64,000 nt of DNA from Agaribacterium sp. ZY112 (GCF_041346925.1 NZ_CP166840.1:1736001-1800000), one strand, 5' to 3'; positions 1-8,830 are shown, numbered from the stretch's first letter. Translations and numbers: made by a program. The notes: generated by a model from the letters alone, not told the origin.

Positions 1-2
1 GT

Positions 3-311
3 GAGTGGTTACTTTCGGCTAAGGCTAAAGGCGAGGCAGAGCCATCTAACCGCAACTGCCACTTAAAATACGGTGGTATAGAAAAAGGGGGGGAACTCTA
101 TAAGACGACCGTTGGTGAAGCCAATAGTTATGGCCTAATGAATGCTGCGGGCAATGTGCGTGAATGGGTTATGCAGGGAGATCAGCTTAAAGTGGCTGGA
201 GGTTCACGTAAGACGCCTATTAATAACTGCCGTTATACCAGTCTTGAAAGTCATAGCGGCAAAGCGGATGAGTTAACTGGCTTTCGTTTGGTGCGGGAGT
301 TAAATCGCTAG
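3..311 (+). CDS. C-terminal part of an FGE/SUMF1-like (formylglycine-generating sulfatase-modifying) protein, truncated by the window edge
   Basis: Only the last 102 codons are inside the window. The reading frame starting at base 3 contains the typical SUMF1 C-terminal signatures: a segment NAAGNVREWV near residues 49-58, then GGS, then the closing TGFRLVRE before the stop. In this family those segments build the C-type-lectin-like fold of formylglycine-generating enzymes and of many non-catalytic relatives. Whether this copy is an enzyme that oxidises a sulfatase cysteine or a binding-domain relative cannot be told without the N-terminus. A cysteine is present in NNCRY. The gene precedes the Rhs gene by about 270 bases, so the two could be separate transcripts. 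Family assignment is secure; function is not. Confidence 0.75.
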   Translation, partial: EWLLSAKAKGEAEPSNRNCHLKYGGIEKGGELYKTTVGEANSYGLMNAAGNVREWVMQGDQLKVAGGSRKTPINNCRYTSLESHSGKADELTGFRLVRELNR

Positions 312-580
312 CTAGCTCTCTCACATGCTTAGCTCATGGCATGGTGGGTTAAGTGCTTTAAGCAAATTTTAAGAGTATTTTTTAAATGATGACTGCAGCG
401 CCCGTGAGGCACTTCACATTGGCGTGCCGTGTAATGCTAAGCGTGCACTTAGTTGCGTGCCAGCTGTGCTAATATCTCGCTTTGTTTCTAAGAGAGCGTA
501 TTCGGCTGCCAAAACGCCACAGCTCCAACCGAGTGAAACCGCCCATGTCATCAAATATCACACAGAGTTAAGACACGGAC

Positions 581-3500
581 ATGTCTAGTTACGAGTTAGA
601 AGATAAAGACGGTAACCGCTACCGTATTTCCATTGGCGCAGGCCCATTGCTGCCACACGATGAAAATCTTGTGGCTGGTAGCTGCATGATGGCTGATAAT
701 CTACTAGGCGGTATTGGTGAGCCACAAATAATAGGTGCTTTTAGCCACTTTTACTCCTCCGTTAATGGCCTTTCTGGCAATCCTAAAGACGCTTTAAGTT
801 CGGCTTTATCTCAGTCCTACTTAGTGATCGAAAAGCTCGATTCAGCCTTAGCGATTGACGCCGATGTATCTGACCCCCGTAATGAGCTACGAATCAAAAT
901 CCGCCAAACCTTAGCGGTCATCATTGCCCAAGAGCAAGCCCAAGCAGCGCAAATTGAACGTGAACTGGCGGCTAAATCGAATCTAGGTGTTGCTGCAGAA
1001 TATGGTATTGCCTTAGGCAAGGGCATCGGCGAAGCAGCTTGGGGTTTAGCCGTTTGGCTAAAAGACGTTAATGACGTAGTTAACCCCGTCATGCGCAGAT
1101 ATCGCCAAAGCCAAGCGCTTGTTGCGGCTTGGCAGTCGGATGATTTTGCTAAAACGTATGGTGAAACCGTTCTAGCTGCAGAAAAGCGTGAGTTGGTAGA
1201 GGTCTTGGGTTTTGACCCAACCCAAATCACGATGAAGCAAGTCGATGAAGCTATCGCTATGACTACGTTAGTCATGGACGACCCTGGACTGCAAAGCATT
1301 TTAAAGAAATTTGCACTCGACTATGCCAACGCCCAGCACTCCATTGAAATCACGGAAATAGCCGGCGGCGGTGTATTTGAATTAATCCTCACCATTATTC
1401 TTGCGGCCGTAACCGGTGGTGCTGCAGCCGTAGCTTCACTTGGCAGTAAAGCGCGCTTATTAGGCAAGTTCAAAAAACTTGGCAAACTACTTACCGAGTT
1501 TGCCGAAGCTACTAAGAAAATTGCTAAGCGTGCGAAAAAGCGCAACGCCAAAATTGATGGCGATAGCTCGGCACCTAAGTTTACGGATTTGGATACAGTT
1601 GAAGGCGGTTCTAAGAAGACTGATCCGCATGGGGCTGAGACTGGGGCTGTATCGAAAGCCAATAATACTTCTGGCGCAACCGTGCCAGATGACGCATCGG
1701 TCTCGGGTGATTCTGAAGCTCCTGCCGCATCAGAGGTGGGTAAAACAGATACCGGTAAGCCATCTGAAGAGGCTAGTAAATCTAGCCTTGAGGGTGAGCC
1801 CATCAACATGGTTACTGGTGAGGAACTACTAGAGCTCACCGATTTTACCTTCCGCGCGCCACTGCCATTAACATGGAGGCGAATTTATCGTTCAACCAGT
1901 ACAGCTAATCGTGGGCTTGGTTATGGTTGGAGTCATCCGCTTAGTGAGCGTCTGTTCATAACAAATGAACAGGTTCGTTTTGTCGATAGCGAAGGCCGAA
2001 ATATTCCCTTTGAGCGGCCCAAGTTACAGCAAGCGTCGTTAAATAAAGTTGAAAAACTGACGCTGCGTTACCTTGATGCCACAACGTATGCTATTGAGGC
2101 GCCAGGTAAAGCGGTTCGAATTTTCTCTGCAGAGACGGATTATCAATTAACAGCCCTGATTGATGCTAGTAACAACCGTTTGGATTTCCATTATTCTGAA
2201 GATGCGCAGCTACGTCGCATCCAAAGTAGTGCAGGTCAAGCGTTAGAGTTGAGTTGGGCAGATAGCCTTATTACTCAGATTGATAAGATTGCTGTCGATG
2301 GAACGCGTACTTTAGAGGTTAAATATCACTACGACTTCACTCAAGATTTAATTGCATGTGAAGACGCTGGTGGTAAAGGGGAACAGTATCAATACCGAAA
2401 TCATGTCATCACTCAGCGCACTCTGAAAACAGGCTTTAACTTTTATTTCGAGTGGGATGAGTACAGCCCGCTGGCACGTTGTACGCGTCAGTGGGGTGAT
2501 AATGATATTTATAGCTATCGCTTTGAGTGGGATGACACTCAAAGGGTAAGTCGTGCAATTGATAGTAATGGCGGTATTAAAGAGTTTCATTATGATGATA
2601 ATGCCAAGGTCACTAAAATTGTGGACCCTGAAGGAGGCGTTAGCCAATTTCAGTTTGATGATGTAGGTAATTTACTTGTTAAAACCGAGCCCTCGGGCGT
2701 GCAACATCGTTATGAATACAATGAGTTTGGTCAGCTGACTCGTTATAGGGACCCGTTAGGTGGTGGCCACCAAATAGAATATCAAGGTGATCGACCAATA
2801 GTTCTGATCGATGGCGATGGTAATCGTTGGACGCGTGATTATTACGATAATGGTTTAATACGCCAGATTACAAACCCAGATGGTTTGAGCACTCATTACA
2901 CTTACAATGCACAGGGTTTAATTACTGAGATTCGCAACCCCGCAGGACAAGTCACTAAATTGACTTGGGATGAGCAAGATCGATTGCTTGTAGAGCAAAG
3001 TCGAGAATTGAGCCGCCACTTTAGCTATAACGCGCGGGATCAGATTGAGCAGGTAGCTGAATTCGATACTAACTTCGACTCTCAGGCTGAGGCTGCCCAT
3101 GCTCGTATCACACGCTACGACTATGATGTCAGTGGTAATGTTACTCAAGTAACCTTTCCCGATGGCAAGCAGCAGGTCATGGCTTATAACGCGAATGATC
3201 AGTTAATATCCGTTACGGATACTGCTGGGCGGACAACACAATATCGCTACGATGGTTTGTCGCAGGTTCGCGAAAAAATTGATCCAGCTGGCCAGCATTT
3301 TAAATATCAGTACGATAAAGAGCGCAATCTGATTGGTTTGATCAACCAAAACGGTGAAAAGTATCAACTTGAATACGATCGTAATGAGCGGTTGGTCAAA
3401 GAAGTAGGGTTTGATGGGCGTACCCAGCACTATCGTTATAACTCTCAAGGCCATTTAGTTGCTCATGTTGAAGGCAGTCACCCAGATAGCCTAACAGCAG

Positions 3501-5347
3501 CTAACTACACCACGCAGTTTAAGCGCGATGCACTAGGGCGTTTACTGGAAAAACGTTGTCCGGATGGTGAAACGTCGTTCTTTAGTTATTCGAAGGTAGG
3601 CCAGTTATTAGCCGCAAACAACAATGCTCGTCAGTTGAGTTTCGAGTACACGGCGGCAGGCTTACTTAGCTGTGAGCGGCAAGATGATCAGCCACTAAGT
3701 CATAACTACAATGCATTAAAACAGCGCACACAAACCACCTTACCGGCTGGCCAAGAGATTGCCTATCAATACGATAACCACAACCGCTGGAGTGGTATGA
3801 GTTTTGACGGTCAGCGCGTGGTGGATATTGATCGCGATGCTTGGGGGCGAGAGTTACAGCGCTTTCAGGGGGCAAGTGCCAGCCATTTTGACTATGACCC
3901 AATGGGGCGCTTAAGTAGTCATCAAGTGACTACCCAGTCGGGCAAACATCAGCTTATTAGTCGAGATTATGCTTACGATGATGCGGGAAATTTAGCTTTA
4001 GTTGATGATTTCCGTAAAGGTAGTACGCATTATCAATATGATGCTTTAAACCAGTTAAAGGCGGTTAGTGGTTTTAGCGATGAGCAATTTGATTTTGATC
4101 CAGCAGGAAACTTACTTTCAAACAGTTCCAGTTCCAGTTCCAGTGGCAGTGAAAAATCACAAGGCGCTTCTGCTCAAGTTAAAGGAAACCGCTTACAGTT
4201 CCAAGGCGATCGTAAATTTACCTACGACGATGCGGGTAATTTAATACGTGAAAATCGTGGTAAGCATGGTGCTTTAGAGACACGCTATACCTACAACGCT
4301 CAAAATCAATTAGTGCGCGTGGATGATGGTAAGCAAGTAACTCGTTACAGCTACGATGCGCTTGGCCGCCGTATTAGTAAAGAGGATAGCTTTGGTAAAA
4401 CAGAATTCCTTTGGAATGGTGATGTTCTCCTGAGTGAGGCACGTGCGAGTAATGAAAAGATATACCTTTACGAACCTAATAGTTTTAAACCTCTGGCCCA
4501 GATACAAGACGGCGAGATCTACCACTACCATCTTGATCATTTAGGTACGCCTCAAGAGATGACCGATAATACCGGTCAGATTGTTTGGTCATCAAGCTAT
4601 AAGGCCTACGGTAATCTCGCGCTCAATGACGTGAATAATGTTGAAAATAACCTGCGCTTTCAGGGCCAGTATTTTGATGAAGAGACTGGACTTCACTATA
4701 ACCGACACAGATATTTCGACCCGAGTGTAGGCCAGTTTACGACACAAGATCCGATAGGGTTATTGGGTGGAACTAACGGCTATCAGTATGCGCCTAATCC
4801 TACCTCATGGATTGATCCGCTTGGGCTGAAATGTAAGGAGAATACATGGAACGAATTCCAGAAGGATCATAAGGGGCAATTTGCCACTGTATCTGAAGCC
4901 TCTAAAGCTTATAAAGATTTAAAAGAGCAGCAATCGCCTTGGCCTATTGGGTACGACCATACTTCCCATGTTCGAACTATGAAGGTTGGTGAAACTTTCA
5001 ATATGATTGTTGATGAAGGTGCCGATGATATGCCAGGAAGGTTTGCAACGTTTGACGATATTGCTAGCCCTGAATATGGTCGGCAAAAGTTAGCGATAAA
5101 AAAAGAGTGGAAGTCGACTCTTGATAATGTGGTGACATACCGCGTTAAAAAGCCCTTTGATGTATACGAAGGTCCTGTTGGTCCACAAATTGATGGAAGT
5201 ACCTACGTAGCGGGTGGTGGGACACAGATCACATTCAAAGATCAAGGCACAAGTTGGGCTAATGCTCGGCCCAACGAATTCAATGATTTTACTGATGACC
5301 CTTATCTGGAAGTGGCAGGGAAAAAGAAATTGGGTAAAGAAAAATGA
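581..5347 (+). CDS. Rhs-repeat polymorphic toxin with variable C-terminal toxin tip (possible NAD-glycohydrolase/ART-type domain)
   Basis: A 1588-residue protein. Residues 1-260 are an alpha-rich N-terminal region with no PAAR motif that I can see; 262-287 form a hydrophobic Ala/Gly-rich stretch (probable membrane-insertion helix); 290-400 are Lys-rich then acidic/Ser-rich linker. The Rhs/YD-repeat core starts near 405 (GEPINMVTGE) with dozens of YDxxG-type repeats and ends at the hallmark DPLGL near 1411. The last ~172 residues are the exchangeable toxin tip. It carries GRFATFDD, then VTYRVKKP, VGPQ and GGGTQ, a pattern resembling TNT-like NAD-glycohydrolase or related ART-fold toxins (low confidence). 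A Ser-rich (AGTTCC)n microsatellite lies at about 4124-4147. The stop overlaps the following immunity gene by 4 bases. Delivery route (type VI or other) is not shown here. Confidence 0.93.
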   Translation: MSSYELEDKDGNRYRISIGAGPLLPHDENLVAGSCMMADNLLGGIGEPQIIGAFSHFYSSVNGLSGNPKDALSSALSQSYLVIEKLDSALAIDADVSDPRNELRIKIRQTLAVIIAQEQAQAAQIERELAAKSNLGVAAEYGIALGKGIGEAAWGLAVWLKDVNDVVNPVMRRYRQSQALVAAWQSDDFAKTYGETVLAAEKRELVEVLGFDPTQITMKQVDEAIAMTTLVMDDPGLQSILKKFALDYANAQHSIEITEIAGGGVFELILTIILAAVTGGAAAVASLGSKARLLGKFKKLGKLLTEFAEATKKIAKRAKKRNAKIDGDSSAPKFTDLDTVEGGSKKTDPHGAETGAVSKANNTSGATVPDDASVSGDSEAPAASEVGKTDTGKPSEEASKSSLEGEPINMVTGEELLELTDFTFRAPLPLTWRRIYRSTSTANRGLGYGWSHPLSERLFITNEQVRFVDSEGRNIPFERPKLQQASLNKVEKLTLRYLDATTYAIEAPGKAVRIFSAETDYQLTALIDASNNRLDFHYSEDAQLRRIQSSAGQALELSWADSLITQIDKIAVDGTRTLEVKYHYDFTQDLIACEDAGGKGEQYQYRNHVITQRTLKTGFNFYFEWDEYSPLARCTRQWGDNDIYSYRFEWDDTQRVSRAIDSNGGIKEFHYDDNAKVTKIVDPEGGVSQFQFDDVGNLLVKTEPSGVQHRYEYNEFGQLTRYRDPLGGGHQIEYQGDRPIVLIDGDGNRWTRDYYDNGLIRQITNPDGLSTHYTYNAQGLITEIRNPAGQVTKLTWDEQDRLLVEQSRELSRHFSYNARDQIEQVAEFDTNFDSQAEAAHARITRYDYDVSGNVTQVTFPDGKQQVMAYNANDQLISVTDTAGRTTQYRYDGLSQVREKIDPAGQHFKYQYDKERNLIGLINQNGEKYQLEYDRNERLVKEVGFDGRTQHYRYNSQGHLVAHVEGSHPDSLTAANYTTQFKRDALGRLLEKRCPDGETSFFSYSKVGQLLAANNNARQLSFEYTAAGLLSCERQDDQPLSHNYNALKQRTQTTLPAGQEIAYQYDNHNRWSGMSFDGQRVVDIDRDAWGRELQRFQGASASHFDYDPMGRLSSHQVTTQSGKHQLISRDYAYDDAGNLALVDDFRKGSTHYQYDALNQLKAVSGFSDEQFDFDPAGNLLSNSSSSSSSGSEKSQGASAQVKGNRLQFQGDRKFTYDDAGNLIRENRGKHGALETRYTYNAQNQLVRVDDGKQVTRYSYDALGRRISKEDSFGKTEFLWNGDVLLSEARASNEKIYLYEPNSFKPLAQIQDGEIYHYHLDHLGTPQEMTDNTGQIVWSSSYKAYGNLALNDVNNVENNLRFQGQYFDEETGLHYNRHRYFDPSVGQFTTQDPIGLLGGTNGYQYAPNPTSWIDPLGLKCKENTWNEFQKDHKGQFATVSEASKAYKDLKEQQSPWPIGYDHTSHVRTMKVGETFNMIVDEGADDMPGRFATFDDIASPEYGRQKLAIKKEWKSTLDNVVTYRVKKPFDVYEGPVGPQIDGSTYVAGGGTQITFKDQGTSWANARPNEFNDFTDDPYLEVAGKKKLGKEK

Positions 5348-5739
5348 TTGACATTAAGGTTAAAAAAAAGGGTGAGGGAAGAAATGCGAGCACAGCCTTC
5401 TCATGGATTTATGAAAACAAAGAAGTAACAATAAGCTTCTCTGTTATAGCGCGGCACGTTTATGTTGAAGACAATGAAAGCGTATTTTTTAGTCTTTATT
5501 CTGAGGATGAAATTTTGAGATATTCGCTTTCTGGCGAATTAATTGAATCATTTAATATCCCAGAAAAGCGAGGTTATCAATACAGAGGTATTAATAGAAA
5601 TCTTAAAGCAAAGCTTGGTGTTAGTTTACTTTTTTGTCCTGTAGACGATGATGTAGGGAACCAATGGAGAGATATTGAGCAATACGAGCTTGAAAGTGAG
5701 TCACAGCCTCTTGGAAAGTACATCAACATTTATCGCTAG
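5344..5739 (+). CDS. Putative cognate immunity protein of the Rhs toxin
   Basis: A 131-residue soluble protein with no signal peptide, translationally coupled to the Rhs gene (ATGA overlap). Position, size and overlap are what one expects of the immunity partner of the Rhs tip. I do not recognise its family. It is rich in beta-strand-like segments and charged residues (KKKGEGRN near the start, QWRDIEQYELESESQ near the end). Base composition is more AT-rich than the Rhs core, as is usual for tip/immunity modules acquired by recombination. A terminator-like hairpin follows about 75 bases downstream. The immunity role is inferred from context only. Confidence 0.7.
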   Translation: MIDIKVKKKGEGRNASTAFSWIYENKEVTISFSVIARHVYVEDNESVFFSLYSEDEILRYSLSGELIESFNIPEKRGYQYRGINRNLKAKLGVSLLFCPVDDDVGNQWRDIEQYELESESQPLGKYINIYR

Positions 5740-5813
5740 TTAAATCAATAGGGCCGTTGTTATTGAATAACTTAGCGGCTGTAAAGGAATCGATAAATAA
5801 TTATGTTTTAAAT

Positions 5814-5836
5814 AAGCCTCCGATCGAGGCTTTTTT
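5814..5836 (+). terminator. Rho-independent terminator after the Rhs/immunity pair
   Basis: Inverted repeat AAGCCTC / GAGGCTT (5814-5820 and 5826-5832) with a five-base loop, followed by a run of T on the plus strand. It closes the Rhs-immunity transcription unit. Confidence 0.75.
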
Positions 5837-6016
5837 ATGCTTAAAATAAATCAACTTGAGGTTGAAAGGATGCACGGGTGATTCTGTAGAGTAGTCAGAA
5901 TCATCGTATTGCAAGGACGCTCGCATGTTGCCGAAATCTGCATAATTGCCAAAAGCGTTCGCGTCACCTGCCAAGTGGTGAGCACGTTGGGAGCAGTCCA
6001 ACACCTTTTTAAATTT

Positions 6017-6107
6017 GTTCACTGTGCTGCACAGGCAGCTTAGAAAAAAAGCAATACGCAGATTAATGACAATCAAGGGATGTACTGCCGCACAGGCAGA
6101 TTAAGTG
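6017..6107 (+). CRISPR. Orphan, degenerate pair of type I-F CRISPR repeats flanking one 33-base spacer-like segment
   Basis: The first unit (6017-6046) reads GTTCACTG, then TGCT, then GCACAGGCAGCTTAGAAA. This matches the type I-F repeat (28 bases, start GTTCACTG, end GCAGCTTAGAAA or close) except for two inserted bases and a substitution. The second (6080-6107) keeps ACTGCCGCACAGGCAG and TTA but has a degraded start and end. The intervening 33 bases (6047-6079) are close to the usual 32-base I-F spacer. Both units can form the typical short hairpin (GCTGC/GCAGC and CTGCC/GGCAG). No further repeat and no cas gene is visible nearby. The match to a known repeat class is seen by eye; activity is very unlikely in this state. 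Confidence 0.55.
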
Positions 6108-6159
6108 GCAGCTATACATTTTGTTTCCTAAAGTGTTATGCATATTATGGGAGCAGAGT

Positions 6160-6450
6160 ATGGCTAAAAACGCATCGGCAACTAAACGACGATTATTTTT
6201 GCAGGGCGGTGTGTGTTTTTACTGCCGAGAACCGTTAGCACTTTCTGATGCCACTCAGGATTATGTTATTGCAAAATCATTAGGTGGCAGTGATGGTGAC
6301 GACAACTTGGTTGTGTGTTGTCGTTCCATTAATCAATACTTTGTTAATTGCTCGGTGAAAATGAAATTAGACACGGTACTCAAGTACCGTGGGAAACTGC
6401 CGTGTCTAATCAAGGGGGCTAATCAAGGGGTCAGAGTCCTTGAAATATAA
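6160..6450 (+). CDS. Small HNH-endonuclease-like protein, probably degenerate
   Basis: 96 residues from the ATG at 6160, preceded by a GGGAG ribosome-binding site; an in-frame upstream TTG is less likely. The N-terminal half matches the beginning of small HNH proteins: KRRLFLQGGVCFYC (first CxxC), then DATQDYVIAKSLGGSDGDDNLVVCC. In canonical members the middle is DH.I..SLGG...NLV..C..CN. Here the catalytic His is Tyr (QDY) and the second CxxC is changed. The C-terminal ~30 residues are encoded by a palindromic repeat block (6368-6443), so the original end was probably replaced. Nuclease activity is doubtful. It lies just after the CRISPR-like repeats, but a functional link is not shown. Confidence 0.5.
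   Translation: MAKNASATKRRLFLQGGVCFYCREPLALSDATQDYVIAKSLGGSDGDDNLVVCCRSINQYFVNCSVKMKLDTVLKYRGKLPCLIKGANQGVRVLEI
6368..6443 (+). repeat. Palindromic repeat block (REP-like), ending in the GGGGTCAGAGTC motif
   Basis: Nested inverted repeats: TAGACACGG (6368-6376) pairs with CCGTGTCTA (6400-6408); inside it CGGTAC/GTACCG (6374-6379, 6384-6389) forms a tetraloop hairpin; a further TCAAGG/CCTTGA pair (6423-6428, 6438-6443) flanks GGGTCAGAGT. From memory, the GGGGTCAGAGTCCTTGAA string recurs next to REP-associated (RAYT/IS200-like) transposases in gammaproteobacteria. No transposase is present here. The block reads through the 3' end of the HNH-like gene. Confidence 0.5.
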
Positions 6451-6570
6451 TTTTTTTGAAAGTCTTTGGGCATAACCTGATTTTAGATCGGCGATTACCT
6501 CCCCGTTAATGCCGATCATTACATTCTTTAACAATCCCTTCCTCTGCGGACCGGTTCCGTTCAGCACAGT

Positions 6571-7148
6571 TACGGCTATGATAAATTCGGCTGCTTAAGC
6601 GACTTTAAAACGGTGATGAACACACCCGTTATGTCTACGACTTAGTCAACTTAATAGAGCGAGTTGAGGCTACTGATCCAGAGCGTTTCTACTTCGACCT
6701 CTCCGGCAGCTTGATCAGCAAAGAAGGCAAGCTAGAAACCAGCTGTCACTACAACGCGACAATCAACTCGCAGCCATAGAAAAGAACGGCCAGCGCAGCA
6801 CATAAAAGAAAGACTTGTTAGGTGGGCGTATCAGCAAAAGCGGCAGCGTTGGCGCAGGCTGTTTTATTTGGGCCGGTGATTAGCTCTAAAAAGATATAGC
6901 TCCGAACGTAATAGATTTAACTCTCTGGCCCGGGTACAGGGTAGTGAGATCTACCATTACCGTCTTGATCATTAAGGCATGCCTCAATAATGACAGGTAA
7001 TACAGGTCAGATCGTTTGGTCATCAAGTTATATGGCTGTATATCTGGATGGGCTTGGTATGCTACGTAATCTGATCCAAACGAAATTCCGGGTGGTAAGC
7101 CGAGAGAATGTCGATGGTCATATCTATATTGAGCTTGAAGAAATATAA
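6571..7148 (+). pseudogene. Decayed Rhs core and toxin tail
   Basis: Multiple frames carry Rhs fragments: YGYDKFG near 6571, TRYVYDLVNLIERVE near 6620-6665 in another frame, then 6937-7035, which matches bases 4497-4607 of the intact Rhs gene (EIYHYHLDHLGTPQ...WSSSY) but with an in-frame stop (CAT TAA) and a one-base deletion. After WSSSYMAV the frame jumps directly to YLDGLGM, a worn version of the DPLGL boundary, and runs on for about 38 codons to ELEEI and a stop at 7146-7148. That tail is probably the last part of a lost toxin tip. The following ADP-ribosylglycohydrolase gene starts 3 bases later, which suggests that the lost toxin was an ADP-ribosyltransferase. Confidence 0.75.
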
Positions 7149-7150
7149 GT

Positions 7151-8305
7151 ATGAGTAGTACAAAGAAATCAAACAGTATTGCAAAGTTAATAAAACTAAA
7201 AAAGCTGGAATCTGAAGGCCTGACCTTCCCGCATGCAACTAGTAGGTTAAGTGGCTCAACCGAGCCTACTAAAACGGAATGGTTTACGGAATATATGGGG
7301 CTCCGTCGAGCGGTATCAAGAAATATTGTGAGTGAAGTTGAGTTTGAAAAGCTTCCTCAAGAAGCTATAGCTTCGGAGAGCGAAAATCGAATAAGGGGGG
7401 CGCTCATTGGCTGTGCTCTAGGTGATGCGCTTGGGACTACACTAGAGTTTACTCAGCCGGGAGCTTTCACGCCTATAGATGACATTGTTGGTGGAGGACC
7501 GTTCGGTTTAAAGGCTGGGGAGTGGACAGATGATACCAGTATGATGTACTGCCTTGCTCATAGTTTAGTAAGGACTAATTCTTTCGATCTGTCTGATCAA
7601 ATAGAGCTTTATTGCCGTTGGCGTGAAGATGGTGTTTTCAGTGTTAATGGTCACTGTTTTGATATAGGCAATACTGTAAGTGCCGCATTAGATCGGTATC
7701 GTCAGACTGGAGACCCTATTTCTGGTGATACGTCACCAATGTCTGCAGGAAATGGCTCCCTAATGCGACTTGCACCAGTGCCAATACGCTATTTTAATGA
7801 TTTCTCTAAAGCTGTTGAGTTATCAGGAAAAAGCTCATTAACAACTCATGGTGCAACTGAGGCCGTTGACGCGTGTAGATATTACGGCGCTTTAATTTGG
7901 GGGGGCTTACATGGTGTCGAAAAGAGTGTTCTCCTTAATGGACTTTATTCGCCCGAAACTGGGTACTGGAACAAAAATCCTTTATGCGAGTCAATTAATT
8001 TGCTTGTTACATCTGGTAGCTATAAGGCCAAAAAAGCGAAGGATATTCGTGCTAGTGGTTATGTTCTACATACATTAGAAGCAGCTTTATGGGCCTTTGA
8101 GAATAGCCACTCTTTTGAAGAGGGCGCTTTAATGGCGGTTAATCTTGGAGAGGACGCTGACACCACAGGTGCCGTATATGGGCAATTAGCCGGTGCTTAT
8201 TATGGGGAAAGGGCTTTGCCAATAAATTGGATAGATAAAGTCAAAGAAGCCCATGTTTTTTTTCTTAAGGCTAAAGAGTTATGCTCCTTGATTTCTAGTG
8301 ATTAG
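7151..8305 (+). CDS. ADP-ribosylglycohydrolase (DraG/Tri1-like), probable orphan immunity protein
   Basis: 384 residues. An ~80-residue N-terminal extension precedes a canonical ADP-ribosylglycohydrolase domain: RGALIGCALGDALG near 83-96, the metal-binding WTDDT near 124, GNGSLMR near 202, and GEDADTTGAVYGQLAGAYYG near 333-352. The family removes ADP-ribose from proteins or nucleic acid using a di-magnesium centre. DraG-like proteins are known immunity partners of ADP-ribosyltransferase effectors (Tre1/Tri1). Here the gene begins 3 bases after a vestigial Rhs tail, so it is most simply an immunity gene whose toxin has been lost. In Tri1 the N-terminal extension plugs the toxin active site; whether this one does is inference. 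All catalytic acidic motifs appear intact. Confidence 0.9.
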   Translation: MSSTKKSNSIAKLIKLKKLESEGLTFPHATSRLSGSTEPTKTEWFTEYMGLRRAVSRNIVSEVEFEKLPQEAIASESENRIRGALIGCALGDALGTTLEFTQPGAFTPIDDIVGGGPFGLKAGEWTDDTSMMYCLAHSLVRTNSFDLSDQIELYCRWREDGVFSVNGHCFDIGNTVSAALDRYRQTGDPISGDTSPMSAGNGSLMRLAPVPIRYFNDFSKAVELSGKSSLTTHGATEAVDACRYYGALIWGGLHGVEKSVLLNGLYSPETGYWNKNPLCESINLLVTSGSYKAKKAKDIRASGYVLHTLEAALWAFENSHSFEEGALMAVNLGEDADTTGAVYGQLAGAYYGERALPINWIDKVKEAHVFFLKAKELCSLISSD

Positions 8306-8444
8306 GAATTAGCTGGAGTTAAGGGGGGATATTAAAATGGGGTAAGGTGAGCATTCCTATAAATTATTTGTAGGACGATCGTAAATCTTGAAATGGTTTG
8401 ACAAGGGATGCAAATATTAAGGCCCCTACTGAGTATGGTCGATT

Positions 8445-8830
8445 AAGGTATTTACTTTTGATAAGAGACTTCAGGCTTTAGGGAAGTTGGAGTATGAAGG
8501 TGCTCTGGTAAAAGTGGACTTATAGTGATGAAAATATTGAATATATTAAAGCTAAAGGTGTTTTAGGTAGGCAGGATATAGTTTTAAAGGTTGAGGTTGT
8601 AAGTGGTCCTTTCAATGATAAATATGAATATTTTTGTTGGATAGTGATGGTTATTACATCTGGGTATCTAAAAGCATTTATCCTTCTGTAGATGGTCGAC
8701 CAGAAAAATAGTTGGCGGTACTGTGATAAAGTTCCCTAAAACTGCTCTTGGTTTGTATGTTGAGTCTGTCGAAACTAAGTTTATGAAGACCGAAAAAGAA
8801 GGAGGGCTTAAAAAGACGAATACATCATAA
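8445..8830 (+). pseudogene. Decayed small gene, unknown (probably a former toxin-array member)
   Basis: Three consecutive frames give one continuous-looking protein of roughly 125 residues: FDKRLQALGKLEYEGALVKVD, stop, SDENIEYIKAKGVLGRQDIVLKV...YEYF, frameshift near 8635, LLDSDGYYIWVSKSIYPSVDG, stop, then IVGGTVIKFPKTALGLYVESVE to the stop at 8828-8830. I do not recognise the family. Its place between two immunity genes suggests a dead immunity or toxin fragment. The rest of 8306-9039 holds only a further short remnant that runs into the start of the ankyrin gene (frame ending near 9060). Confidence 0.5.

Noticed and set aside
1321..1839. 172-codon minus-strand frame inside the Rhs gene (and the 817-1299 frame)
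   Set aside because: Antisense shadows of Ala/Ser-rich Rhs coding sequence without ribosome-binding sites.
5801..6076. Minus-strand 91-codon open frame over the CRISPR-like repeats
   Set aside because: It covers the terminator and the repeat pair, has no ribosome-binding site and no recognisable motif; the DNA structure explains the region better.
6396..6407. ACTGCCGTGTCT as a third CRISPR-like repeat
   Set aside because: Only about ten bases match, the spacing to the second unit is 312 bases, and it is fully explained by the TAGACACGG/CCGTGTCTA palindrome.
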